Source: JANQIV01 sp050117315
Lineage (GTDB): Bacteria > Bacteroidota > Ignavibacteria > Ignavibacteriales > Melioribacteraceae
NCBI GenBank assembly: GCA_050117315.1
Contig: JASFMY010000085.1
Span: 1 to 29,814, forward strand
Direction of reading: 5' to 3'
DNA: 29,814 nucleotides
In this document: one piece after another, positions 8,575 to 17,549 of the stretch
How positions within the stretch are numbered: the stretch's first letter is position 1
Layout of the letters: every line of letters starts with the position of its first letter
The notes under the pieces: model-generated
Database searches by the model: none
Told to the model about the DNA's origin: nothing
What the model saw: only the letters and a program-made list of their open reading frames with translations
Position numbers and translations under genes: made by a program

Positions 8575-11259
8575 CTATTTCAACTGTATAATTCTCATCG
8601 CATCTATCAATGCTTCGTTTTTAGTTACATTCATATTCATATTAATAGGATCATATCTCAAACTAAGTTTGTGATTACCTTTATCAATCTTTATTAAGAC
8701 GGAATTGGAATATCCCCAATCATCCCATACTTTATCGCCTCTTTGCGGTAACACTACCGGGGCAGTGAATTTATCATCTAAATACAAAGTACGAATTGCG
8801 CATGCATTATCTGTATTAATCGGTCCGTTGCCGTTTGCATATCTAAAATCAACTGCATAAATACCGTTATCTGCTACTTCAATATCAAAAGTAATATTGT
8901 TATTAGCTAATTGTGTGGTCTGTATATACCCGCTGCCTATATATCCTTTTATTTCAGTTAATGTATTTCCATTATCAGGCTTGATTAGATTTTGTAAATC
9001 ATCACTGATAACAATGGGTTTGGACATAAAGGATTCGTAACCGGAAGAATCAACAGCAACAACAGATACTTCCGCAATTTTTTTGTTATCACCAATCTTA
9101 AATCGGTTAGTTGTTTGTGTAGAGTAATTTTTACCGTTTACAATTATTTTGTATTCTTTTACACTCGGTATTTCTTCCCAAGTCAAGACATCTTCTTCCA
9201 TCACAATATTAGGTGTTTCGGGCGAAAATTTATTTTCAACTAAATTAATTTCGCTGCTTGAGCCTTCATCTTCAAGATAAATTTCTACCAGATAATCACC
9301 CATAGCATCTGTCTTTATAAAAACTTCATCAACTTCTTCACCGTTAATTAATGCTTTAGTTATTTTATTACCTGAGCCGTTAACAATAACTTTAATATTT
9401 GCATCGTGATACTTGAAATTATCCAGCGTATGTTTGCCACTGTGTTTGACTGGAATAGTCGGAGTAAAAATTATTCCTTCTGCCGTTAAGTTGATGCCAA
9501 AAAAAACTCGATAAGTTATTGCTAAATTTCCCGCAATACTCCAAAGCATTCTGTTGGAATTAATTTCCGTACCATCAAAGTGTCCGGTCGTAGCAACCAT
9601 ATTTTCTTTATTGGTCAAAAACAGCGATGCAGCTCTTATAATTGAGTTAACACCAAAATCAACAGCTTTAGAGTTGCCGGTTTTAGCAGCCGCCCATGTA
9701 TAGTAGCTTGATACAAAAGGCCATATCGCGTTATTATGATACGAAGGTACGCCCGGTATTTGCGGGAAGAAGCATGTTGGACCATACTCAACTACCGGCA
9801 TATTTTTGATTATACTTTCTGATTTGTTCTTATCTGCAATTTCAAAAATAATTGAAAGAGATTCGCCTAGAGTTTCAGACTTGGGTGACAACACATCGAA
9901 TAATCTGCCGTATAAATATTGTCCGTAATAACAGGTCTCTTCATTCCACAAATAATTGTTTATTGCATTCTTTAATGCTTCAGCTCTAGTTGAGTATTCC
10001 GAAGTATCCAATCCTAGTTCACTGCAAATTTCCGACATGATTACAAGTGCCCTATAGTGCAACGCATTTGTACCCAAACACTTGGATACGTAAATATCCT
10101 TGGGGTCCATCCATTTAGGATAAGATTGTTCTCTCCAATCGAGGAATGATGATTCGCCATATATCAAGCCGGTTTCTGTATCAAACGCATTTATATAGTC
10201 AGCATCAATAGTGTTTTTTAAGATTGTATAAATTCTCTTTAACCAGTCCTTATCGCCTGTTGCAAGATAAACTTCCCAAGCTGCAGCAGCCCAAACTACC
10301 CTGTCAGTCGAAATAGGCCAAGAACCGCCTGTACCGGTATCCTGAATAATTCTATCCCGGTCTACTTTTACCAATAAACTTTTTTTGGCTATCTCCGGTT
10401 CAATTAATGCGAGTGAAAGATAAATACTGTAACTGATGTCTCGCGTCCATACACCATGCCACTTTGCACCAGCCATAAAAGTCGAATCTTCTCTTATATC
10501 GTACAAGAGTTCTTCCAAAGACATATTATAAATTGATTCTTGAAGAAAACTAACCGCTGAATATTTAGGATATTTTGAAATATCTTTCTTCAAATTCCAT
10601 ACTGCAAAACCTTCTTTATCAATAGACCTATAATCATTGGTTTTAAAAACAATATCGCATTCATAAATCCCGTCATTGTCGGGGTCTGTTAATTGGTATT
10701 TTTCATTTTTTTGAATTTCACCAAAATTCCATGATAAAGGTTCAGTATTTCCGGCTATGAAAAGTCCTTCGAATTCGTTTTCAAAAATTTTATCACCCGT
10801 AGGAGTTATATAAAATCCTTTTTCGCTAAACGATTTCAACACATTATTAAAATCAATTCTAAACTTTACTGTTATACTAGAATTAATGGGAAGAAATTCT
10901 TCAGAATAACTCTGTAAACTCTTTTCATCGTTCAATGCTTTCCCAAAAACATATACCGGTGTTACATATTCATTGTTTTCAGGTTGAATATGAATATAGT
11001 GATTTTCATCATCAGGCTTTCTTTCATTATCAAACCCGTTAATACTGAATTTAAATTCAACAATTGCACTTGTCTTAGAAATAAAACCACCTTTATAATT
11101 TGATTTTATTTTGGAAGGCGATAATGCAACTGCAAAATATGGTTTTTGTTCTACCTTATTTTTTTGAACATGATATGAAATAAGATTATCTATCTCAGTC
11201 AGGCCCATAAAGAGAACAAGACAAAATAACACTGTTAATAGAATCTGACTTTTTTTCAT
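8575..11259 (-). CDS. Six-hairpin (alpha/alpha)6 glycosidase with C-terminal carbohydrate-binding-like domain
   Basis: I take the ATG at 11259 (MKKSQILLTVLF..., a signal peptide) over an in-frame GTG at 11268. The 894-aa protein has a beta-rich N-terminal part, including a FIAGNTEPLSW segment like those in surface glycan-binding proteins. An (alpha/alpha)6 barrel spans about residues 250-610, with KWHGVWTRDISYS, DTGTGGSWPISTDR, GESSFLDWRE and YHNNAIWPF. These resemble the GH63/GH15/GH78 six-hairpin clan and a Bacteroidetes group usually labelled glycogen-debranching or six-hairpin glycosidase. Catalytic acids probably lie in WTRD and in the DWRE region. A fibronectin-like stretch and a CBM-like domain (from about 765, with IRTLYLDD) follow. 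It is probably periplasmic and cuts the same glycan as the GH31 enzyme. The precise family is unassigned. Confidence 0.82.
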   Translation of the reverse strand: MKKSQILLTVLFCLVLFMGLTEIDNLISYHVQKNKVEQKPYFAVALSPSKIKSNYKGGFISKTSAIVEFKFSINGFDNERKPDDENHYIHIQPENNEYVTPVYVFGKALNDEKSLQSYSEEFLPINSSITVKFRIDFNNVLKSFSEKGFYITPTGDKIFENEFEGLFIAGNTEPLSWNFGEIQKNEKYQLTDPDNDGIYECDIVFKTNDYRSIDKEGFAVWNLKKDISKYPKYSAVSFLQESIYNMSLEELLYDIREDSTFMAGAKWHGVWTRDISYSIYLSLALIEPEIAKKSLLVKVDRDRIIQDTGTGGSWPISTDRVVWAAAAWEVYLATGDKDWLKRIYTILKNTIDADYINAFDTETGLIYGESSFLDWREQSYPKWMDPKDIYVSKCLGTNALHYRALVIMSEICSELGLDTSEYSTRAEALKNAINNYLWNEETCYYGQYLYGRLFDVLSPKSETLGESLSIIFEIADKNKSESIIKNMPVVEYGPTCFFPQIPGVPSYHNNAIWPFVSSYYTWAAAKTGNSKAVDFGVNSIIRAASLFLTNKENMVATTGHFDGTEINSNRMLWSIAGNLAITYRVFFGINLTAEGIIFTPTIPVKHSGKHTLDNFKYHDANIKVIVNGSGNKITKALINGEEVDEVFIKTDAMGDYLVEIYLEDEGSSSEINLVENKFSPETPNIVMEEDVLTWEEIPSVKEYKIIVNGKNYSTQTTNRFKIGDNKKIAEVSVVAVDSSGYESFMSKPIVISDDLQNLIKPDNGNTLTEIKGYIGSGYIQTTQLANNNITFDIEVADNGIYAVDFRYANGNGPINTDNACAIRTLYLDDKFTAPVVLPQRGDKVWDDWGYSNSVLIKIDKGNHKLSLRYDPINMNMNVTKNEALIDAMRIIQLK

Positions 11260-11295
11260 TTCAAACACTTATTTATCTTATAATTTGTATTCGGA

Positions 11296-11348
11296 AAAAG
11301 ATGGGGTACCACTCTTAATTTAATTGTTGTTTAAAGTACCCCACATCT
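11296..11348 (-). terminator. Intrinsic terminator inside the operon
   Basis: On the minus strand AGATGTGGGGTAC (11348-11336) pairs with GTACCCCATCT (11309-11299, one bulge and a roughly 26-nt loop) and is followed directly by a T-run ending at 11296. It lies between the T9SS-sorted protein gene and the glycosidase genes, so it should lower or separate expression of the hydrolase half of the cluster. Confidence 0.65.
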
Positions 11349-11385
11349 ATCACTCCACTAACGGGAGATTTAATCACTAGAGTTA

Positions 11386-12984
11386 TTATTTCAATAGTAC
11401 CATCTTTTTAGTCAACAATGTATTACTGTTTGAAAGCGTATAGAAATAAACACCGCTCGATAATTTTGAAGCATCAAATCTCACCTCATAATTTCCGGCT
11501 GTTTGCTCTTGGTTTACAAGATTACTCACCTTCTCGCCAAGAATGTTATATACATCCAGTTTAACTTTCGAGAGTTGCGGAACCGAATATCTAATTACTG
11601 TCACTGGGTTAAATGGATTCGGATAGTTCTGGCTCAATTGGAATTCTTCCGGCATTTCATCAATTTTCTTTACAGATGTAACACTGTTATGGCTAGGCCA
11701 TACATCGCATATTTCAACTACTTGTTCTGTTTCGGGAACAAAGCCTAAAAGATCTGAGCCAGTTCCGCCCCAAGCATCCATGTAATATGAAATTGTAGAG
11801 TAACCCGCCAAACTTAATTCTTCACATCCGGGATAGTAGCAACCATACTTATAACTAAATCCTCCGCCTGGTTCTCCTTGCGGGAAAATTACATTACCTG
11901 ACCAAATATTGTCGTCTGCTACTTCGTCTCCATTTATTCCCTCATCATTCAAATAAGGAACCCCAGGCGCTGTTGTATCCTCAGGAGTCCAATTACCGCT
12001 CCAGTTTCCTAACACAGGATGGCTGCCACGTACGGTGATTAACTCAACCAAGTCTAAAGGAATTGCAGATGAATCAAATCTATTAGTTGCACCTTGGTTT
12101 AGATCAACCTGGAATAAAACTGTTACATCTTGATCTAGACTTTCTATAACAGGAGAAACACCTGGGACTAGAGGTCCAATCTCTATCGTAGCACCGTCTT
12201 CGGAAATAACCGTAAAGTGACCGTCCCCTCCCGTACCTTCAACAACTTCATAGCCGCTGTTTGCCCATCTTTCACCTGGCTGAGCTCTAAATTTCCAACG
12301 AAGTGAATCACCCAAAACAGTTGAAGTATCTAATTCAACAACGACAGTTGTTTCGAGTATCACACCCGGCAACAAAGGATTTTGTGTCATCCTTCTGTCA
12401 CCACTAACTAAAAATCCGTTCCCTTCCCAGTTGAAACCTTCAATCGTCAGGTAATCAATTGAAGGGTCAAAGAATCCTTCACCGGTTCCTACCAAATCAG
12501 TTACATCCGCCATAATATGTAATGTGTTCTGAGGTCCCAAGCCGGTAACTATATATTCATAATTAGGAACTACAGGGTCTAATGTAACTTCACTTCCATC
12601 TTCTTGAATGTAATAAGGTCTTCCGTCGTAATCACCAAAGCCGCCTTCCCATCCGCCGTTAACAATCATATCTGAAGGCCATGTATAGAATTTCCATCTT
12701 AGCGAATCACCAACGGTCATGTTTGAACCTGAGTTAATTACCAAAGTTGTTACATAAAGAGTTTCCTCGCCAGTGCTTGGTAATAAGGTTCTATCGCCCG
12801 TTACGGTTACTCCACCATCATCCCAAACCAGCCCTTCAACCATAATCGAATCCGTTGCGGGATTAAAACCGTCTTCCAGCATCCCCGACATATCAACTTG
12901 AAAAGTAACTGTATTTGTTACTTGTGCAGTTAAAACTGAACTAAGAAATAAAGTAATAAGAAATAGGTTAAGCTTATTTTTCAT
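11386..12984 (-). CDS. T9SS-sorted surface protein with three carbohydrate-binding-like modules
   Basis: The 532-aa protein has a signal peptide (1-20) and three beta-sandwich modules. Modules 1 and 2 (about 22-145 and 150-275) share VTFQVDMS or LHIMADVT starts, VEGLVWDD or IEGFNWEG, and GDSLRWKF. Module 3 (about 285-425) has VTVRGSHPVLGNW, like CBM20/SusE-type starch-binding domains. The last 80 residues are a type A T9SS sorting domain beginning SQNYPNPFNPVTVIRYSVP and ending KMVLLK. It should be exported across the outer membrane and anchored, where it binds glycan. A strong AAGGAGG lies just before the ATG. It follows the PorV-like gene and is the last gene before the internal terminator. 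Starch or a related alpha-glucan is a reasonable guess; binding is not demonstrated. Confidence 0.82.
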   Translation of the reverse strand: MKNKLNLFLITLFLSSVLTAQVTNTVTFQVDMSGMLEDGFNPATDSIMVEGLVWDDGGVTVTGDRTLLPSTGEETLYVTTLVINSGSNMTVGDSLRWKFYTWPSDMIVNGGWEGGFGDYDGRPYYIQEDGSEVTLDPVVPNYEYIVTGLGPQNTLHIMADVTDLVGTGEGFFDPSIDYLTIEGFNWEGNGFLVSGDRRMTQNPLLPGVILETTVVVELDTSTVLGDSLRWKFRAQPGERWANSGYEVVEGTGGDGHFTVISEDGATIEIGPLVPGVSPVIESLDQDVTVLFQVDLNQGATNRFDSSAIPLDLVELITVRGSHPVLGNWSGNWTPEDTTAPGVPYLNDEGINGDEVADDNIWSGNVIFPQGEPGGGFSYKYGCYYPGCEELSLAGYSTISYYMDAWGGTGSDLLGFVPETEQVVEICDVWPSHNSVTSVKKIDEMPEEFQLSQNYPNPFNPVTVIRYSVPQLSKVKLDVYNILGEKVSNLVNQEQTAGNYEVRFDASKLSSGVYFYTLSNSNTLLTKKMVLLK

Positions 12985-13013
12985 TCCAACCTCCTTTTAA
13001 TGTTGATTTTATT

Positions 13014-14015
13014 TTAAAAATTTATTGAAATCGAATAGCGTGATATATCTCCCAGTACTCCAAAATCCAGATAAGCATATTCTATCTTTAGTAATAATCC
13101 GGCTAATGTATAATTTATTCCGCCACCAAGGGTCAACCCTTCTTCAGCATCCGGTTTGAATAACGAGTTATAACCTGCGCGAGCATAAAAGTACTTGCCT
13201 AATTGTACTTGACTACCAAGATTTGCATATGTTGATTGATTACTTGGAATTTTAGCATCAGCAGCAACTGTAAGCCTCAAATCTTTAGAAAGAGGAAATT
13301 CCCATGCCGTGCCCACAGTAAAAATTAGCGGCAGTTCCCATTGATCAGTATAAAGTTTACTGGTTATTGTTGAGTTGTTATAATCGTATGATTCATCAAT
13401 ATCTATTGGCTGCAACAAATCTTGTCCATCTAATTGCATACTCTGACCAAAGTTTGAAATTGCCATCCCAATATTGAGACCTTCTAATTGAGTTTTAAAG
13501 AGCAATCCAACATCAAAGGCAAATCCATGTGCGCTTTCATTCCAAATTCGCTGTTGTATATATTTAGCTGTACCACCTATTGAAAATCTATCGGTAAGGT
13601 TACGCGAATAGGAAAGATATATTGCAAGGTCCATGGCATTCCAGGTCTCTCCAGTACCTTCCGGTAATTCAATTGTTGTTATTGGCTCTTCTCCGTAATC
13701 CAGGATTGTTATTGAAACAGCGACATAATCATCAGGCGTTACCCTAACACCAAGTCCGGACCAGCTAAGTTTTGTATCTATAAACCATTCAGCATAATTT
13801 GCATTAAACTCATTTTTAGTAAGTCTCGAAAGTCCACCTGGATTCCAATAAGCGGCAGTAATATCATCGGCAACTGCAACAAATGCACCACCCATTCCAA
13901 CTGCTTTGGCTCCAACTGGAATACATAAAAACTCGGCAGCAGTTGTACCGACTTTATTTTGTGCAAACAACACTGTACCGTTCAAAAGTAAAACTAGAAA
14001 CAATAATTTTTTCAT
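13014..14015 (-). CDS. PorV/PorQ-family outer-membrane protein
   Basis: The 333-aa protein carries a signal peptide (1-19) and the diagnostic N-terminal block GAKAVGMGGAFVAVADDITA, followed by YWNPGGLSRL. The rest is a series of amphipathic beta-strands ending in a strand with terminal Phe (SINF), typical of a FadL-like outer-membrane barrel. Family members include PorV, which shuttles T9SS cargo to the attachment machinery, and PorQ. Here the gene lies between two exported proteins with C-terminal sorting-like ends, in the same transcription unit as a TonB receptor. It may therefore be a locus-specific T9SS cargo handler or a surface pore. The barrel family is clear; the role is inferred. 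Confidence 0.85.
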   Translation of the reverse strand: MKKLLFLVLLLNGTVLFAQNKVGTTAAEFLCIPVGAKAVGMGGAFVAVADDITAAYWNPGGLSRLTKNEFNANYAEWFIDTKLSWSGLGVRVTPDDYVAVSITILDYGEEPITTIELPEGTGETWNAMDLAIYLSYSRNLTDRFSIGGTAKYIQQRIWNESAHGFAFDVGLLFKTQLEGLNIGMAISNFGQSMQLDGQDLLQPIDIDESYDYNNSTITSKLYTDQWELPLIFTVGTAWEFPLSKDLRLTVAADAKIPSNQSTYANLGSQVQLGKYFYARAGYNSLFKPDAEEGLTLGGGINYTLAGLLLKIEYAYLDFGVLGDISRYSISINF

Positions 14016-14036
14016 CTAACGAACTCCAAATCTTCT

Positions 14037-17000
14037 TTACTTTATAAGAGCAATTTTTCCAAATTTCTTTGCTCCGATTTCAGGAGCCTCAACAACATAG
14101 AAGTATATACCATACGATACATCAAGCCCTTCTTCATTTCTCAAATTCCAACTAACAGTTCCATCGGAAATGCTACTTTCATGTCTTAACGTTCGTACTA
14201 AATTTCCTCTCACGGTATAGATTGAAATTTTACTACCAGCAGGTAAATGAATAAACTTAATTATTCTATCTCCCCTGCCGCTTATCTGTGTCGATAGCGG
14301 ATGCTCGAAAATATTTGAAACTACATACGGGTTGGGAACTACCTTTACATCATTAATTTCATCTTTTGCTTTTTCATTATCAACCGTCGCAGGTGTTGTT
14401 GTAAAGATAAACTTATCTTCGCTGTTTAGTGGTTTTAATATGCTTATAAATAATGTGTCTCCTTTTACAGGGACAACTTTATTGTCTCCCACAAACTCTA
14501 TAACCCATGTAAAATGTGTTGTGTCTTTGTTTGCAAGAATAACACGATCACCTTTTGATAAAGTATCGTCTAAAGAGACAAAACCAAACGGAACAAGATA
14601 GGTGGATTGCGGATCAGAAATGTTAACAATCTTAAAATTGATATCCTTTGCAGATAAAGTCATCCCCGGCAGGTTCGGAGTTGATTTCATATTGTATTCA
14701 TTCTCAAAAACAATAGCATAATCCTCAGTCTCTTTAATTCCGGTAGGATAATTAGGGAAATCAAACGGTTGCACCGCATAATCTAAGTAATCTGGATTTT
14801 CATTATTCCAACCGCTGGAATTAACATCTAGCCCAATACTATCAGGGCTTTGGTAACGGGTATCAAAGTATAGCATAACTCCATCGAATACATCATTATT
14901 TTTTGATTTCATGTGAGTGTTTTTTCCAAAAACCACAATATCATCGGTAGTATTTTCAACTTTATATGCATAGGCAATCGGAATGTCGTTTGCTAGAGAA
15001 TCTATAAAGCTTACTTCATATGTTGTGTTTTGAATTATGTCGGGATCAACTATTTCGAAGGTCGGAATTGCAGTTGAACTACCTTCAATTCTTTCCAAAA
15101 CTGTTCCAGGTGTGGGGGGGACATACCCTGCAACCGGTGCATTAGGAACTACTACCGCACAATTTTGATCAGTAGTTATATTGCCGTAAATATCTGTTGA
15201 TATGTAATGTGAATTCTCAGCCGGATATATATCATTAGAGGCATCTCCGTGATCATATGCGCATACCGCATAAAAATAAGTAACTCCGTTTTTTACATCA
15301 TAATCAGTGTATTCATTTTGTATCCCGGTGTTATCCCCTAAGTAAAAAGAGACCCCATTTCTCAATTCGTATAATGTAGCACTAGGCATAAAAAGCCCTG
15401 CTATATCATTATCTAAATCAAACTGTGCAATCGGCTCCAAACGTTGCGCTGTGCCGTCTTTATCTGTAATTGTCATCGCATCCGAGAAATCAGGGTCGGT
15501 TGCTTTATAAACGAAGTACCCTTCAAAATCTTTTTCTCTGCTAACCGGGTCTAGTGAATTTTCAGCAACTTTATCCCAATATAATTTGACATATCCATCA
15601 CCGGCAACAGCACTAACAGTCGGCATTTCAGGAGGTTTAGGGAAGTTGTAATTTGCATCATAAATCTCTTGTGCAATACGTTTACTTTTTACCACACCTT
15701 CAAAATCATCGCCAAAACTTATAGCGACAGAAAATCTTTCCGTTTTTCCGGCAAGTAAAGGAAAATACCCAGAGCTATAAATAAAATCGCCATCCTCTCC
15801 TAATACGGCTACGTTGTTTTGAATACTTGTAGGAACGACAAAATCACCGGGTTGCATTCTCAACCACATGTCGTTCTCATCACTCAAATCAATTGCGCTG
15901 GAAGGAACAAAGTAATCAAAACTGGTAAGACCTATTTGATCTGATTCATCAACATCTGTGTCATCAAAGTTCGGTTCTCCGTCTGTAGGAACTCCATCAT
16001 ATTCACCAGCATCGTTTGTATTCGCTTTACCGTCTGCGCCGACATCATCGATGTAATTGCCGTTTTCATCAAAGGAATACTGGTTTGTTTTGCTATCTTT
16101 ACTCCAATCATTATCATTATCTACCCCATCATCTCTGGATTCATCAACCATTCCATTTTTAATTATTGCTGAAAAATAATTGCGATATGTAACGGGGTTT
16201 AATGTATCTACCAACACTTGATTATTGACAGAACTTTTTTTGAATTGTTTGTAGTGTAACTGATAGTTTTCATCTATCACTCCGTCAAAGTCATTATCGT
16301 AACCATCATATGCATTTGAATTTAAGTTTCCTTGGCTGTCAATTTCTCCTTCAACAAGTATAGTACTATCCGGGACAAGTCTCGTTTCTTTACCTAGCGA
16401 TGTAACAACTGTGGCTTCATTCGGCATTATAAATTCGGTTCTTTCAAAAGTATCTTCTTCAATCAGAATTAGTTTTTGTCCGGCGCTCAGAACTTGCGAC
16501 TCAAAATCGTTTTCCGTAAAAAGTTCTCCGGCAAAATCTGTATCATCACCATCATTATCAATTCCGTCATATTGGTTACCCGGTGATTCCAAAAAAGAAT
16601 AAGCTACATAACCCACATCATAAGGCGTTGGTTTCCAGTCTGGGTTAGCGGCCGGACTAATATAATTGTCAAAATCCCATGAATAAGTAATGTTGTCTTT
16701 TATATCAAAAAAGGAAGCATCGTCGCTCCACTCATCACCGCCCAACCCTATATAGGTTCCGATTAAAGTACCGAATACAACTTGATCATAGTTTGTTGTA
16801 CCTATATTTGATATTTCATACAGCCAAAAAATTACGTCTTGCGCCAAAAAATCGGACCACTGTAAACCGCGTACAGAAGTTCTTAATGCATGCCCTTTTC
16901 TTGTTGCGTCTGTACTATCAGGCAAAAAACCATAAGTAAGAAACATCTCGTCATCTTCATTATCATCCATCATATAATAACTTTCTTGATCGGCATTAAG

Positions 17001-17540
17001 CTGTCCTCTACCGAAATATCCATTCCATTCAACGTTATTATCTTCATCTACCCAATCTGGATGATCAGGCCAAAAAGAGGGCCATGTATCGGATTGATGA
17101 CTCATAGCGACACCCTTTACTTCGTCCGTTCCATCGGAAAGATCACTAGCAAATCCCGGTATAGGCATAAAGGTTCTTGGGCTGCCTCCTCCGGGTGAAT
17201 AGTCCACATCACCATGCCCGTCAACATCGGTAGTTACTACCGAAAAAATGGTGTCAACTATTCCGTCATCATCATAATCCCGATATGGTAGCCGAAGACC
17301 TACCAAGAGGGATACATCTCCCACATATTGATTTGCATCGTATCTCCAGGCTAATGCGGGGCCAGAACTTCCCGGTTGCGCAATGACACCATAATTATTA
17401 AAAATCGTACGAACTCTGTTACCGTTATGAATGCCAACTTTTACTGCCGTTGGATCTCCTCTACCAATTGTTTGTGCATGGAGAGTTATTGAAAACAGAA
17501 TTACCGTTAAAAATATTATTAAACGAGCGTGCATAAACAT
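14037..17540 (-). CDS. Large aspartate-rich exported protein with FN3-like domain and C-terminal sorting-like domain
   Basis: The 1167-aa protein has a signal peptide (about 1-22) and no known catalytic motif. Four Asp/Asn-rich segments look like thrombospondin type 3 or EF-like calcium loops: YDGIDNDGDDTDFAGE (324-339), YDGYDNDFDGVIDE (411-424), DDGVDNDNDW (470-479) and a long acidic tract at 490-535. A fibronectin III-like domain begins near 637 (PEMPTVSAVAGDGYVKLYW). The C-terminus (about 1080-1167, VVPNPYVVSNIFE to FGKIALIK) resembles a divergent T9SS sorting domain. It sits 9 bp after the TonB receptor and 21 bp before the PorV-like gene, the place SusD would occupy in a Bacteroidia locus. 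A surface glycan-binding or lid function is a guess. I recognise the architecture from Ignavibacteria but no assigned function. Confidence 0.72.
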   Translation of the reverse strand: MFMHARLIIFLTVILFSITLHAQTIGRGDPTAVKVGIHNGNRVRTIFNNYGVIAQPGSSGPALAWRYDANQYVGDVSLLVGLRLPYRDYDDDGIVDTIFSVVTTDVDGHGDVDYSPGGGSPRTFMPIPGFASDLSDGTDEVKGVAMSHQSDTWPSFWPDHPDWVDEDNNVEWNGYFGRGQLNADQESYYMMDDNEDDEMFLTYGFLPDSTDATRKGHALRTSVRGLQWSDFLAQDVIFWLYEISNIGTTNYDQVVFGTLIGTYIGLGGDEWSDDASFFDIKDNITYSWDFDNYISPAANPDWKPTPYDVGYVAYSFLESPGNQYDGIDNDGDDTDFAGELFTENDFESQVLSAGQKLILIEEDTFERTEFIMPNEATVVTSLGKETRLVPDSTILVEGEIDSQGNLNSNAYDGYDNDFDGVIDENYQLHYKQFKKSSVNNQVLVDTLNPVTYRNYFSAIIKNGMVDESRDDGVDNDNDWSKDSKTNQYSFDENGNYIDDVGADGKANTNDAGEYDGVPTDGEPNFDDTDVDESDQIGLTSFDYFVPSSAIDLSDENDMWLRMQPGDFVVPTSIQNNVAVLGEDGDFIYSSGYFPLLAGKTERFSVAISFGDDFEGVVKSKRIAQEIYDANYNFPKPPEMPTVSAVAGDGYVKLYWDKVAENSLDPVSREKDFEGYFVYKATDPDFSDAMTITDKDGTAQRLEPIAQFDLDNDIAGLFMPSATLYELRNGVSFYLGDNTGIQNEYTDYDVKNGVTYFYAVCAYDHGDASNDIYPAENSHYISTDIYGNITTDQNCAVVVPNAPVAGYVPPTPGTVLERIEGSSTAIPTFEIVDPDIIQNTTYEVSFIDSLANDIPIAYAYKVENTTDDIVVFGKNTHMKSKNNDVFDGVMLYFDTRYQSPDSIGLDVNSSGWNNENPDYLDYAVQPFDFPNYPTGIKETEDYAIVFENEYNMKSTPNLPGMTLSAKDINFKIVNISDPQSTYLVPFGFVSLDDTLSKGDRVILANKDTTHFTWVIEFVGDNKVVPVKGDTLFISILKPLNSEDKFIFTTTPATVDNEKAKDEINDVKVVPNPYVVSNIFEHPLSTQISGRGDRIIKFIHLPAGSKISIYTVRGNLVRTLRHESSISDGTVSWNLRNEEGLDVSYGIYFYVVEAPEIGAKKFGKIALIK

Positions 17541-17549
17541 ACCTATACA

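Noticed and set aside
16890..17198. Plus-strand 102-codon frame
   Set aside because: It lies wholly antisense to the 1167-aa exported protein and has no protein-like features.
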